Source of the DNA: Pelosinus fermentans JBW45
GTDB taxonomy: Bacteria; Bacillota; Negativicutes; DSM-13327
Assembly: GCF_000271665.2 (NCBI RefSeq)
Contig: NZ_CP010978.1
Span: 94,501 to 158,500, forward strand
DNA length: 64,000 nt
Direction of reading: 5' to 3'
Shown: positions 20,301-29,423 of the stretch, one piece after another
Layout of the letters: every line of letters begins with the position of its first letter
Numbering within the stretch: position 1 is the first letter of the stretch
The notes under the pieces: model-generated
What the model saw: the letters and a program-made list of their open reading frames with translations, nothing else
Databases searched by the model: none
Told to the model about the DNA's origin: nothing
Position numbers and translations under genes: made by a program

Positions 20301-21308
20301 AATATGAATGTGGGAACGGCATATGTGGCGCCAAGGAATGAAGCTGAAAAGAAAATGACGCAAATCTGGCAAGACGTCTTAGGTATAGAAAGAGTGGGGA
20401 TTGAAGATAACTACCTGGATTTGGGCGGTTATTCTATAAATGCCATAACTCTTGCGTTCAGGATAAATGAGGAATTTGGGATAGAAGTATCTTATGATCA
20501 AGTTTTTAAGGCAGCTAATTTAAAAGAGTTTGTAAGAAATGTCATTAAACCAGTTGAATCCACTGAAACAGTAGTCAACTATATCAAATTTAATGAAAAC
20601 AGCATTCAACGCAACATATTCTGTATTCCATCATTGGTTCCAACTGGTATGGTATATAGACATTTAGCAAACCAGTTAGAGGATTATTCTTTCTATTGTT
20701 TTGACCTTATAGAAAGCGGCAACCGGTGCAAAGGATACGCAGATATAATAACCAGTATACAACCGCAAGGACCGTATACATTAGCTGGTTATTCTATAGG
20801 CGGTTTTTTAACATTTGAGGTTGCAAAAGAGTTAGAGCGACAAGGGCATGAAGTATTAGGAATTATTATGATAGATTCCAGTTATCTGCTAGAGCCGCTG
20901 AATGCTCAAGAACATAAAAGATTAATAGCAGAAGCAAAGGAAGTGTTGGATAACCATATTAGTAACTTTATGGATTTTACCAATATTGCTTTACAAGAAA
21001 AAGAAAAGATGAAAGAATCTCTCCTAAAAAAAGCTATAAATTATTTAGAGTATTATTATGGTGCAATTAATAATGAAACAGTTACTTTTGATATATGTCT
21101 CATAAATCCTGATATTGATGCTTATGCAGATTTTTCAGAAGAATTCTCAAGGAAATTTTCACAGGAATGGAATAAAAAAACTACAGGGAGATTTGTACAA
21201 TATGAAGGTGCCGGGCCCCATCTTTCTATGTTAGAACCTAGCTGTATTGAAAAGAATGCAAAAGTATTTAGACAAATACTAGACTTACTGCATAAGAAAA
21301 ATATATGA
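17382..21308 (+). CDS. Non-ribosomal peptide synthetase, C-A(Cys)-PCP-TE, terminal module
   Basis: Protein of 1,308 residues whose ATG overlaps the previous stop (ATGA), so the two are translationally coupled. A short N-terminal helical segment may dock to the PKS tail. The condensation domain has HHIIFDG (His162, His163, Asp167), a normal C rather than a cyclisation domain. The adenylation domain has the YTSGSTGRPKG loop and Lys963; the residues lining its pocket read D676 L677 Y680 N717 L743 S745 A769 I777 W778, one change from a known cysteine code (DLYNLSLIW). A PCP (Ser1018, LGGYS) and a type I thioesterase follow (GYSIGG with Ser1138, Asp1165, His1280). It should add cysteine and release the chain by hydrolysis or cyclisation. 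Cysteine specificity is inferred from a manual alignment to GrsA. Confidence 0.93.
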   Translation: MNAKEILDAYKSGELSMADLREKLMALEKQSVKGTLSEGQKGLWMLQKTSPDMSAYNIPLCFRIRQKLNIELFKKACVFVMRQYPILTSVIQEENGVPYQILQPSQSLFFQQEDLVMSEWDEIQNYLRKKAQEPISLEQGPLMRVHVLSCSEQDHIILINIHHIIFDGSSIMLFLTTLLEAYQQSMKGQPLVPNPASTTYNDFVEWEQKLLTGKAGEEHQAYWKNQLSGILPILELPTDYPRLPNHSFKGKTHTRYITAELGKKIKAYAKAQHVNPSIIFLGIFKAFLYQYTGQVDIIVGMPTIGRPQECFYSLIGYFINMIPLRSQVSGTQSFSNFIRELQLAMADALDHAEYPFPALVRELSLPRTLMNSPVFQVVFAYQNFLQATGLKQFQDKQQDTLSIEYIEDIHQEGEYEFQLEVFEKEDGFMLHMKYNPDLFDSSTISQMMNQYINLAGEVVSDPALTLGELAEKAIYSEENQRLIEKYNSTEEAILPTTLHQLFIEQVNRTPDKIAIMLEEKSITYRDLHEKSNQVAGYLQKQGITKNEFVGVMVPRCIETIINILGILKAGAAYVPIEPEYPQERQQYILENSNCKIVLNSNDYGEKNIAEYPKELPEVNSCIEDIAYVIYTSGSTGRPKGVVITHKAVTNTIIDINQKFNINENDKIIGLSSVCFDLSVYDIFGAFSTGALLLLVPDQKDIKNIVKVIETQNITVWNSVPAIMNLLVENLPIDFMNTSLRFVLLSGDWIPLKLPVKIKNHFVNAAVVSAGGATEASIWSIYYPITDIKEHWKSIPYGKPLANQKFYVLNREQRQCLIGVPGELYIGGIGVAEGYLNDEEKTRNSFFNHPQLGYLYRTGDYGVMHKEGHIEFLGRKDQQVKIRGYRIELGEIENQLLEHKAVKNAIVVDFTDVSKNKYLCAYIVSEQELALSELREHLTKTLPDYMIPAYFVQVEKIPLTPNGKIDRRTLPQPENMNVGTAYVAPRNEAEKKMTQIWQDVLGIERVGIEDNYLDLGGYSINAITLAFRINEEFGIEVSYDQVFKAANLKEFVRNVIKPVESTETVVNYIKFNENSIQRNIFCIPSLVPTGMVYRHLANQLEDYSFYCFDLIESGNRCKGYADIITSIQPQGPYTLAGYSIGGFLTFEVAKELERQGHEVLGIIMIDSSYLLEPLNAQEHKRLIAEAKEVLDNHISNFMDFTNIALQEKEKMKESLLKKAINYLEYYYGAINNETVTFDICLINPDIDAYADFSEEFSRKFSQEWNKKTTGRFVQYEGAGPHLSMLEPSCIEKNAKVFRQILDLLHKKNI

Positions 21309-21377
21309 AAAAAATAACAGCCTCCGTGTTTAACTATTCATGTGATAGCTTAGTTACGTAATAAAGGAGAAGTGAAA

Positions 21378-22046
21378 ATGTTTACGCGGATAAGAAAAGA
21401 TATTGACGGTATATTCCAACGTGATCCCGCAGCTAAAAATGTGCTGGAGGTCGTATTGTGTTATCCTGGACTGCACGCTGTTTGGCTACATAGAATAGCA
21501 CATGCTCTCTATACACGCGGATGGGTTATCTTGCCAAGACTTATATCGAATTTTACTCGCTTTATGACTGGGATAGAAATTCATCCAGGTGCTAAAATTG
21601 GTGAAGGGTTGTTTATTGATCATGGTACTGGAGTGGTTATTGGTGAAACAGCTGAAATTGGGGATAATGTAACCATTTACCAAGGGGTTACTTTAGGGGG
21701 AACTGGCAAGGAGAAAGGGAAACGCCATCCAACAGTTGGTGATAATGTTGTAATCGCAACAGGTGCTAAAGTCCTGGGGTCATTTAAAATAGGCTATAAT
21801 GCAAAAATTGGTGCTGGGTCAGTAGTCTTAAAGGATGTTCCTCCGAATTCTACTGTTGTTGGTATTCCTGGGCAGGTAGTGAGTAAGCAGACAAAAAAGG
21901 TTAATTCTATTTCTCAAGGTGTAAATTTAGATCATAATAATTTACCTGATCCAGTAAAAGAGACTTTATTAGGTATGCAAAGCAATATTGTGATGCTGGA
22001 AAGACGCATAGCCGAACTAGAGGAGGCAGCGAATATGGGAGCGTAG
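21378..22046 (+). CDS. cysE: Serine O-acetyltransferase
   Basis: Makes O-acetylserine from serine and acetyl-CoA, the first step of cysteine synthesis. The 222-residue protein has the short Gram-positive form: an N-terminal helical part ([33 protein letters not shown]) and a left-handed beta-helix of hexapeptide repeats with [19 protein letters not shown] and [12 protein letters not shown]. The ATG at 21378 is preferred over a GTG at 21372, because AAGGAG at 21364-21369 lies 8 bases before it and only 2 before the GTG. It follows the cysteine-activating NRPS by 69 bases in the same direction, so a role in feeding the pathway with cysteine is likely. It could instead be the general cellular enzyme. 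Confidence 0.92.
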   Translation: MFTRIRKDIDGIFQRDPAAKNVLEVVLCYPGLHAVWLHRIAHALYTRGWVILPRLISNFTRFMTGIEIHPGAKIGEGLFIDHGTGVVIGETAEIGDNVTIYQGVTLGGTGKEKGKRHPTVGDNVVIATGAKVLGSFKIGYNAKIGAGSVVLKDVPPNSTVVGIPGQVVSKQTKKVNSISQGVNLDHNNLPDPVKETLLGMQSNIVMLERRIAELEEAANMGA

Positions 22047-22143
22047 TCAAGTAAGCGGCTTATATAAGTATCATTCAAATTTAAAAGCCCCTCTGTTTAA
22101 GCTTCTGGCAGACTAGCCAATAAATGAATCTATTGCAGATGTA

Positions 22144-22818
22144 TTAATGAAAATCTAATAAATTGTTTTGATTTTTACGCATTCGAAAAGAGATAAAATG
22201 CTCTAACTTATCAATGTGGAAATAAATATTTTCCTTGAGGAGGTGGCTTAAAGAATGTCCTGGTGTCTTTCCAAAAGAATGGCCAGGATAAATAGATATA
22301 TCGGGTGGAACAGTATTTTTAATCATTTGAATACTAGAATACATTTCTTCTGGATTGCCACCAGCCGTATTACAAGATCCACAACCCTCAGTGAATATTG
22401 TATCTCCGGTAAATAAGCTGTCTGATAAAAGAAAGCATGTACTTCCAGCAGTATGACCAGGGGTTAATAGACATTTTATATCTGTATTACCAAGTTTAAG
22501 AGAGTCACCATTTTCGATGGGAGTTAGGTTACGACATGTAAATTTATAATAATCTATTTCTTTTGCTGACATTACTACTTGAGAATCGTATTTTTCCAGT
22601 AAAGGTTTGACAAGATTAACATGGTCGAAATGGGAATGGGTTAACAAAATCGTAACTAAGTTGGCATTTATTTTTTTGAGAAGTTTTTCAATTGTTGTCA
22701 ATTCCCAGGCTGGATCAATAATAGCTGTGAAATTGGTTGTTGTGTCAATAATAATATAACAGTAATTCTTAAAGAACATTGATTTAAGATAAAGTTGATA
22801 TACTTGAAAACTATTCAT
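22144..22818 (-). CDS. PksB/BaeB-type metallo-beta-lactamase-fold hydrolase
   Basis: A 224-residue glyoxalase II-like zinc hydrolase with THSHFDH, PGHTAGS, GDTIF and YPGHSFG metal-binding motifs. Its length and the GCGSCN segment resemble the PksB/BaeB hydrolases of trans-AT PKS clusters, which are thought to cleave stalled acyl groups from carrier proteins. It is transcribed against the biosynthetic genes and divergently from the trans enoyl reductase, with AGGAGA before the ATG. The assignment to the PksB group rests on size, motif and location, not on a search; a generic hydrolase is the alternative. Confidence 0.85.
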   Translation of the reverse strand: MNSFQVYQLYLKSMFFKNYCYIIIDTTTNFTAIIDPAWELTTIEKLLKKINANLVTILLTHSHFDHVNLVKPLLEKYDSQVVMSAKEIDYYKFTCRNLTPIENGDSLKLGNTDIKCLLTPGHTAGSTCFLLSDSLFTGDTIFTEGCGSCNTAGGNPEEMYSSIQMIKNTVPPDISIYPGHSFGKTPGHSLSHLLKENIYFHIDKLEHFISFRMRKNQNNLLDFH

Positions 22819-22872
22819 TGTCTTCTCCTAAAATAGTAATATCCAAATCATGTAAATAAAATAATTATATCA

Positions 22873-22917
22873 AATTTCAGGTAGTATATCAATATTTGGT
22901 ATGCTACCTAAAATTTA
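22873..22917. promoter_or_regulatory. Imperfect inverted repeat between divergent genes, candidate operator
   Basis: GGTAGTATATC (22880-22890) and GGTATGCTACC (22898-22908) pair at 9 of 11 positions around a 7-base centre, and AAATTT flanks both sides. It lies in the 126-base gap between the divergent hydrolase and enoyl reductase genes. No regulator gene is visible in the cluster part of the window, so the binding protein is unknown. Confidence 0.4.
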
Positions 22918-22944
22918 GAAAAATTTTAAAAGGGGGTAGTAAAA

Positions 22945-24414
22945 ATGAGTATACCTATTATGGAAGTTGAAAAAAAGGACAGCTTGGTGTCTGACGAAGA
23001 GGAAAAAGCAAGCGGTAATGTAAATTATGGTAATATTTCTCCTGCATCGTTAGGAAGTGTTCAGTTTAAAAAAGATTATAATCTGAAATATGCATATGTA
23101 GCCGGTGGCATGTATCGAGGAGTTGCGGGGAAAGAGATGGTAGTAAAAATAGGGAAAGAGGGGATGATAGGTTTTTTGGGCACCGGTGGTATGGAATTAT
23201 CACAAATTGGAGCTGCAATTCAGTATATCCAAAAAGAATTGTCCCTAGGACAACCCTACGGTTTGAATTTATTACATAAACCAAGCGATCTCGCTATGGA
23301 AGAAAAAACGGTTGATCTATTTTTATCATATGGCGTAAAAAATATAGAAGCAGCTGCTTTTTTAAGTATTACGCCAGCTTTAGTAAAATACCGCGTTCAA
23401 GGATTAACACGAGATCAATCAGGAAGAATCATCACAGTGAATAAGATTATCGCTAAGGTATCACGTCCAGAGGTAGCGCAAGCGTTTTTAAGTCCAGCGT
23501 CAGAAAAGATTCTTAGTAAATTAATGGATGAAAATAAGATCACACCAGAAGAAGCAGGTTTAGCAAAAGAAATTCCCATGGCGGATGATATTTGTGTCGA
23601 GGCGGACTCTGGCGGTCATACAGACAGTGGAGTGTCCTTTGTTTTAATGCCGGCAATGATAAAATTACGGAATGAAATGATGGAAAAGTATCAATATCAT
23701 AAGCAAGTTCGTGTTGGCGCCGCCGGCGGAATTGGAACTCCTGAGGCAGCCGCCGCAGCGTTTATGTTGGGGGCTGACTTTATCCTTACTGGTTCAATTA
23801 ACCAGTGTACTGTGGAGGCGGTTACTAGTGACACAGTAAAAGACTTGTTACAGCAGATCAATATTCAGGATACCGAATATGCACCAGCAGGAGATATGTT
23901 TGAATTAGGCGCTAAAGTTCAAGTGCTGAAAAAGGGAGTATTTTTTCCGTCCCGAGCCAACAAATTGTATGATTTATACCGCCATCATAATTCCTTACAT
24001 GAAATTGATGAAAAGACTCGGTTGCAGATTCAAGAAAAATATTTTAAACGAAGTTTTGAAGAAGTCTATAATGATGTCAAGTCTTTTTATCCAGCTTCGG
24101 AAATCGAAAAAGCAGAATGCAATCCGAAACATAAAATGGCTTTGATTTTTAAATGGTATTTTGGCTATAGTAGTCGTCTAGCGTTGAGCGGTAGCGAGGA
24201 ATCTAGAGTTGATTATCAAGTTCATTGTGGTCCGGCATTAGGAGCCTTTAATCAATGGGTTAAAGGTACTGATTTAGAAAATTGGAGAAATCGGCATGTT
24301 GATAAAATAGCCACGAAATTACTAATTGAAACAGCACAGCTATTAAACCAACGTTATAGCACCTTTCATAATTATAGTCTCTCAGAGTTTAAATCTACAG
24401 ATAATAAATCATAG
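22945..24414 (+). CDS. PfaD-family trans-acting enoyl reductase
   Basis: A 489-residue flavin-dependent reductase of the 2-nitropropane dioxygenase/PfaD type, which reduces enoyl groups on ACPs in trans. Seen are [16 protein letters not shown] near the N-terminus, an IEAAAFL segment, [11 protein letters not shown] and the phosphate-binding [15 protein letters not shown] with [13 protein letters not shown]. The ATG follows AAAGGGGG by 9 bases. None of the PKS modules in the window has an ER domain, so any saturated positions in the product would depend on this enzyme. It is the first gene of a rightward group containing the acyltransferase and phosphopantetheinyl transferase. Confidence 0.92.
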   Translation: MSIPIMEVEKKDSLVSDEEEKASGNVNYGNISPASLGSVQFKKDYNLKYAYVAGGMYRGVAGKEMVVKIGKEGMIGFLGTGGMELSQIGAAIQYIQKELSLGQPYGLNLLHKPSDLAMEEKTVDLFLSYGVKNIEAAAFLSITPALVKYRVQGLTRDQSGRIITVNKIIAKVSRPEVAQAFLSPASEKILSKLMDENKITPEEAGLAKEIPMADDICVEADSGGHTDSGVSFVLMPAMIKLRNEMMEKYQYHKQVRVGAAGGIGTPEAAAAAFMLGADFILTGSINQCTVEAVTSDTVKDLLQQINIQDTEYAPAGDMFELGAKVQVLKKGVFFPSRANKLYDLYRHHNSLHEIDEKTRLQIQEKYFKRSFEEVYNDVKSFYPASEIEKAECNPKHKMALIFKWYFGYSSRLALSGSEESRVDYQVHCGPALGAFNQWVKGTDLENWRNRHVDKIATKLLIETAQLLNQRYSTFHNYSLSEFKSTDNKS

Positions 24415-24509
24415 TAGAATGCTCTACAGATGTAAGGTGCTGAGTAATTATATCGCCTTGCTTTATCAGGAGTAATAATACTGAGAGGTATTTATTATTG
24501 GAGGACATA

Positions 24510-25763
24510 ATGGAAAAAACAGAAATAGCAGAGCCACTCGAGGTTATTGCTAAGAAACGCTACTATTATATTGATTGGTTGCGTATCATTGGGAGCATTA
24601 ATGTTTTTCTATATCATCTTTTAAGGATTTTTGATGTCTATCCTTATACTTTAAAAAATAAAGAGACTTGTGCCTCCGTTGGCATTGTTGCTTTTCTTCT
24701 GCACATTTGGAATATCCCCCTTGTTTTCTTCCTTGCGGGTGCCACCTGTAAATTTTCTTTGCTGAAACGAACAAAGCTGCAGTATGTTACAGAACGATTT
24801 AAGCGTCTATTTATTCCTTTTATGGTCGGTGCTTTGGTATTGGTACCATTGCAACGCTATGTTGAATATCTTAATCAAGGGAAATTTATAGGTACATTAT
24901 CGGAATTTATCCCATGGTACTTCGCTCAACAGTATCTCTTTACTAAGTATACTTTTGATCCGTTTTGGCTCCTCCCTATAGGGGAGCATCTTTGGTTTTT
25001 GGCGGCATTGTTTATTCTTTCATCTGTTGGTATACCAGTATTCACTTACTTAAGCAAAGAAACAGGTAAAAAGTTAATTGAGCAGCTGGCATGCGTAGTA
25101 GAGAAACCAGGCGGCATCTTCATTTTTGGTATCGCCCTAGCAGTTATTCGCATTATGTTACAACCCATATATCCTGCGTACTCATCCTGGTGTGATTTTA
25201 CATTTTGGTCTTTGATAATGATTTACGGATATATTATGGTATCCGATCATCGCTTTGCGCAAAGTGCCAACCGTAATAAGTATTTGTCTTTACTCATTGC
25301 TATTGTCAGTATAACTATCCTATTAATCTGCCTTGCCCTTGGAGATTTCATGCATTGGATTCTATATCCGGATTACTCGGCAGGAGCCATATTGTATCAT
25401 ACACTAGGTGGGATCATTACGTGGTCTATGCTAGTATTTTTCTTAGGGATGGGAACAGAGTATTTGGATAAAGGACACAAACTTTTACCTATGCTAAGTG
25501 AAGCAGTAATGCCCTTTTATGTGCTGAATTTTAATATTATGATGCTGATTGGATATTATGTAGTAGAGTGGGAACTACCACTAACTGTTAAGATTCTGCT
25601 GATTATTTTATTTACTCTATCAATCGTGTATAGCTTATCTTATCTGATTATGAGTGGACTACCTTGGTTACGGCCAATTTTTGGTATGAGATCCATTAAG
25701 AAGAAAGCTTATGGCGGGAATTATAATAAAGTGAGAAGCAAAGCAATCAATGATTGCAGATAA
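24510..25763 (+). CDS. Membrane acyltransferase, acyltransferase-3 family
   Basis: A 417-residue integral membrane protein opening with the family signature RYYYIDWLRIIGSINVFLYHL, in which His is the presumed catalytic residue, and with about ten hydrophobic segments. Such enzymes acylate sugars, lipids or secondary metabolites, using cytoplasmic acyl donors. The ATG at 24510 sits 5 bases after GGAGG (24500-24504); an in-frame TTG at 24498 overlaps that site and is unlikely. Its place between the enoyl reductase and the phosphopantetheinyl transferase suggests tailoring of the polyketide, but the substrate cannot be read from the sequence. Confidence 0.85.
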   Translation: MEKTEIAEPLEVIAKKRYYYIDWLRIIGSINVFLYHLLRIFDVYPYTLKNKETCASVGIVAFLLHIWNIPLVFFLAGATCKFSLLKRTKLQYVTERFKRLFIPFMVGALVLVPLQRYVEYLNQGKFIGTLSEFIPWYFAQQYLFTKYTFDPFWLLPIGEHLWFLAALFILSSVGIPVFTYLSKETGKKLIEQLACVVEKPGGIFIFGIALAVIRIMLQPIYPAYSSWCDFTFWSLIMIYGYIMVSDHRFAQSANRNKYLSLLIAIVSITILLICLALGDFMHWILYPDYSAGAILYHTLGGIITWSMLVFFLGMGTEYLDKGHKLLPMLSEAVMPFYVLNFNIMMLIGYYVVEWELPLTVKILLIILFTLSIVYSLSYLIMSGLPWLRPIFGMRSIKKKAYGGNYNKVRSKAINDCR

Positions 25764-25901
25764 CAAATATCATTTATATAATGTAATCAGAAGTAACAGT
25801 TATATTGTTGACCTGCAGGAATGGGATATAAGGTTACGTTCCATTTCAATATTTAACATATTAGATAGTTCATGCGTAAAAGAGATTAGAGGGGAAACAT
25901 T

Positions 25902-26668
25902 TTGAGAGTATTTACTATTTCCGATATTCATGTTGATTTTGCAGAGAATTTATATTGGTTAAATAATTTATCCTGCAATGATTACCTAAATGATATCCTT
26001 ATCTTAGCTGGTGATATAACGGATACATTACCATTATTCGAGAAAACTTTAAGGAAATTACGAAAACGATTTTCTGAAGTTCTCTTTATCCCTGGCAATC
26101 AGATTTATGGGTGCGAAGTAGTAATATTAAAAATTCACTGGAAAAATTGCAATTAATTCAAACCATTGCTGCTGATTGCGGTATTCGAATGGAACCACTT
26201 CATCCTTCTTATTGCGTATCAATCATTCCTTTATTCGGCTGGTATGATTATTCATTTGGATACCCTTCCCGTAAACTATTAGCAAGTTGGATTGATTACA
26301 CGGCATGTAAATGGCCTGAGAATTATGATGAAAAAAGTATTACTCAACACTTTATCTCTATGAATGAACCTTTTGTGAATAAGAGTAATACAAACCGATT
26401 TATCATTTCTTTTTCACATTTTCTACCACGGATTGATGTAATGCCGATTTATATCCCACCTGATAAAAGATTTTTATATCCGGTATTGGGGACAACATTA
26501 CTTGAAAGTCAAATTTGCAAATTGGGTTCGGATATTCATATCTACGGACATAGTCATGTCAATAATCAAGTGATGATAGATAACACTTTATATATCAACA
26601 ATGCTTTTGGATATCCTTATGAAACCCGAATTACAAGCAAAAAATTGAAATGTATTTTTGAAATGTAA
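25902..26668 (+). pseudogene. Calcineurin-like metallophosphoesterase, broken by a one-base frameshift
   Basis: Two adjacent frames together encode one phosphoesterase of about 255 residues. The first (25902-26101) has the metal motifs SDIHVD and LAGDITD and reaches FIPGN. The second, one base back, resumes with LWVRSSNIKNSLEKL and continues to YGHSHVNNQ and the end. At 26098-26108 the bases read AATCAGATTTATGG; one extra base after CA would restore the family motif GNHDLW. So a single deletion at about 26101 destroys a metal-ligand motif. A TTG start follows AGAGGGG. It may be a true pseudogene or a sequencing error. The substrate is unknown. Confidence 0.8.
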
Positions 26669-26689
26669 TTTAGTGGAGGTAATGAAAAT

Positions 26690-27436
26690 TTGAAGATGCA
26701 AAACCGGAGTGTTTATATCGATGCGTTGGAGGCTATTAGATCGGAGGATATATTTAAAATAACGTTATGTTGCTGTTTTTTTTCTTGTAAAGAAGATTAT
26801 GAAGAGATAATTCAGCATTTACATCCTCAAGAACGAGATTATTACGATACATTAGCTTTTGAAAAGCGAATCAGAAGTTATCTTTTGGGACGTTTAGTTG
26901 CTAAACAAGCAATAGCTGCTTTAACCGGTGAGAAAATATTAACCCATATTAACATTCAATATGGTATCTTTAAGCAACCGATCGTAGTGTCCGATAAGCA
27001 AAATATTCAGGTTAGTATTACGCATTGTGATGATTTTGGAGCAGCGATTGCTTTTCCAGAAGCTCATCCCATGGGGATTGACATTGAAAAGATTAATCCC
27101 CGTATAGCTGATGTTTTAAAAAGGCAAATAACGGAGGCCGAAGAAGAACGAATTCATTCGTCGGTACTTTCTTATGAGTTAGGACTTACTCTTCTATGGA
27201 CGGCGAAGGAAGCTTTATCCAAGGTTCTTAAAACAGGTTTAATGACTCCATTTGAAGTTTTTGAGATTTCAAAAATAGAACCCCATGATAATTATATAAT
27301 GTGTTATTATAAAAATTTTGCTCAATATAGAGTTATTTCTTTTACGATTGCTAATTATATGTGTTCAATTGCTCATCCTTTAAAAAGCGAATTATCTTTT
27401 GATATACAGTGTCTAAAAGAAAAATTTGGAGTGTAA
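26690..27436 (+). CDS. Sfp-type 4'-phosphopantetheinyl transferase
   Basis: Activates carrier proteins by moving phosphopantetheine from CoA to their serine. The 248-residue protein has the expected Sfp length and motifs: GIDIEKI (magnesium binding) at about residue 128 and LLWTAKEALSKVLKTGL at about 170. The best-placed start is a TTG at 26690, 10 bases after GGAGG; an ATG at 26696 is possible. It closes the cluster and is the obvious activator of the six carrier domains seen in the window. A strong terminator follows. Confidence 0.92.
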   Translation: MKMQNRSVYIDALEAIRSEDIFKITLCCCFFSCKEDYEEIIQHLHPQERDYYDTLAFEKRIRSYLLGRLVAKQAIAALTGEKILTHINIQYGIFKQPIVVSDKQNIQVSITHCDDFGAAIAFPEAHPMGIDIEKINPRIADVLKRQITEAEEERIHSSVLSYELGLTLLWTAKEALSKVLKTGLMTPFEVFEISKIEPHDNYIMCYYKNFAQYRVISFTIANYMCSIAHPLKSELSFDIQCLKEKFGV

Positions 27437-27476
27437 TTTATTTTGTGTAAATAGAAAATTCCTTATAGCAAAAAAT

Positions 27477-27533
27477 AAAATGGCACACAAAATTTTGAGG
27501 AAACTTTTCCTCTATTTTTGTGTGCCATTTTTC
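27477..27533. terminator. Bidirectional rho-independent terminator
   Basis: The arms TGGCACACAAAAT and ATTTTTGTGTGCCA form a long stem with an inner GAGGAAA/TTTCCTC pairing, with A-rich and T-rich flanks on either side. It separates the convergent phosphopantetheinyl transferase gene and the sigma-54 activator gene, and marks the right end of the biosynthetic cluster. Confidence 0.9.
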
Positions 27534-27630
27534 TTACAGATGGTATGGCCTGCAATCTTAAAAAGAAAATAGCTTGGTTTTTGTAAGGGGCAATTGATCG
27601 TTTTTCAAGGCTTCTGCGATAGTAACTCAC

Positions 27631-29205
27631 TCACAGGGAATCCGCTCTACTAGGAATATTGTATTTTCTCATTCGATTTAATACTCCAGTATGGGATAAA
27701 CCAAGTATTTTACCGACTTGACGGGAGGTTCCATACTTATTAATGGTTTCGTGAAGAATACAGCATTCCATCTCTTCTAAGACTTCTTTTAATTTGCGGG
27801 TGTTACTAGCTGGTGTGGCAACAGTGGAGGTCGTGGGAGTAGTATGATCCAGGATAATGTCATCCTGGGTGATTTCTCCATGAGAAGCAAAACTAACGGC
27901 ACGTTCCATTACATTTTCTAATTCCCGGACATTTCCCAACCAGTCGTGCTGCAGCAGTTTGTCCATGGCAGGCTTCAAGATATGCTTAATATGTTTTTTC
28001 AAACGATGATTTTTCTTAAATAAGAGGCTTTCGATGAGTAGGGGTAAGTCTTCTTTACGCTCACGCAGAGGAGGAATGAAGATTGGAATCACATTTAAAC
28101 GATAATATAAGTCCTCACGGAACTGATTTTTCCGAAGCATCTCTTCTAAATTACTATGGGTTGCTGTAATAATTCGGACATCGACATCGATTTCCCGATT
28201 GCCGCCGACGCGTCTGATTTTCCCCTCCTGCAGCACTCGTAATAATTTTGCCTGTAGACTAAAGGAAAGCTCACCGATTTCATCTAAAAAGATTGTTCCG
28301 CCATTGGCATATTCAAAAAGTCCACTTTTGCCATATTTCTGTCCTCCTGTAAAAGCACCTTCTTCATAGCCAAATAACTCACTTTCCAGAAGAGCATCTG
28401 GCAAAGCTGCACAATTCACAGGTGCAAAAACTTTTTCCTGCCTTGGACTTGCCATATGTATGGATCTTGCAAAAAGTTCCTTGCCAGTACCGCTTTCTCC
28501 GCGAATGAGCACGGTAGAATCATTTTGCGCAACTAATTTTGCCATATTTATGGTATGTTCCATAACTTTGCTAACATGTAGAATTTCCTCAAAACTATTA
28601 ATCTCAGGTTTGGTTACTGAATATACTAATTCCTCCACGTCTTTCATGGCTTTTAATACTGCGACAGCTCCGATAACGATACCGTTGGCATCCTTTATTG
28701 GACGTCCGCTTGTAAGATAATGATTCTTACCTTTCACCGTAGTAACTATGATTTCGCGATTATTATAAGGCAGTCCATTATGCAGTATTTCTAATAATGG
28801 TACTTTGGAGATAAAAACATCTTTAATATTAGATCCAATGATTTTTCCACTTTTGCAGCTCATCATTTTTTCAGCAGCGGCATTAAAATGGGTTATGATT
28901 TCCTGTTGGTTAATAGCTAAAATCCCATCACCAATCGTGTCCATTACTGTCTTTAATTCTTGTTCCCGTTCCTGATGAGGCATGCGAGATATCCGATTCA
29001 CATTGCCGATCTGCGGGATCTCACCCAATTGGGTATTGAGGAGTACTTCCTCGTAAGGGGACAAGGATTCAATTTCTAAATACATGATATCGGGTAAGAC
29101 TTCCATAGAAAGAATATTGATATTTTGCTCTGCGAGTACACGAGAAATATCAAGAACAAGTCCTACCCGATCCTGATTGCAGATTTTTAAACAGAGATTG
29201 GCCAT
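27631..29205 (-). CDS. Sigma-54-dependent activator with ACT and PAS domains
   Basis: A 524-residue enhancer-binding protein. It has an N-terminal ACT-like domain (residues 1-80, KICNQDRVGLVLDISRVLAE), a PAS domain (about 90-190), an AAA+ sigma-54 interaction domain with Walker A GESGTGKE, GAFTGG (a variant of GAFTGA) and Walker B GGTIFLDEIGE, and a C-terminal Fis-type helix-turn-helix (ASRQVGKILGLSHTGVL-like). The architecture resembles TyrR-like regulators that sense amino acids through ACT. The ATG at 29205 is chosen because AAGGAG lies 10 bases before it; an in-frame GTG at 29214 has only a one-base spacer. It is divergent from alanine dehydrogenase, which has a sigma-54 promoter, so that gene is the likely target. 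Confidence 0.93.
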   Translation of the reverse strand: MANLCLKICNQDRVGLVLDISRVLAEQNINILSMEVLPDIMYLEIESLSPYEEVLLNTQLGEIPQIGNVNRISRMPHQEREQELKTVMDTIGDGILAINQQEIITHFNAAAEKMMSCKSGKIIGSNIKDVFISKVPLLEILHNGLPYNNREIIVTTVKGKNHYLTSGRPIKDANGIVIGAVAVLKAMKDVEELVYSVTKPEINSFEEILHVSKVMEHTINMAKLVAQNDSTVLIRGESGTGKELFARSIHMASPRQEKVFAPVNCAALPDALLESELFGYEEGAFTGGQKYGKSGLFEYANGGTIFLDEIGELSFSLQAKLLRVLQEGKIRRVGGNREIDVDVRIITATHSNLEEMLRKNQFREDLYYRLNVIPIFIPPLRERKEDLPLLIESLLFKKNHRLKKHIKHILKPAMDKLLQHDWLGNVRELENVMERAVSFASHGEITQDDIILDHTTPTTSTVATPASNTRKLKEVLEEMECCILHETINKYGTSRQVGKILGLSHTGVLNRMRKYNIPSRADSL

Positions 29206-29423
29206 CTCCTTCACTCTCCTTATAAGAAAATCTCTTCCTCTTGTTAATAATATGAAAGATGAAGCTATATTATTAACAGGCTAGGTCCAATGCTATATTT
29301 TTTAGCTCTCTCAATAAGGACAAACTTTTTTCTAAAAATAGTATAACATTGGAAATCTCCAGAATAAAGAAATTTTTTGAATTAAATGTCAATTTAAGAA
29401 CGAGCTTGTCAGGATCACCCCCT

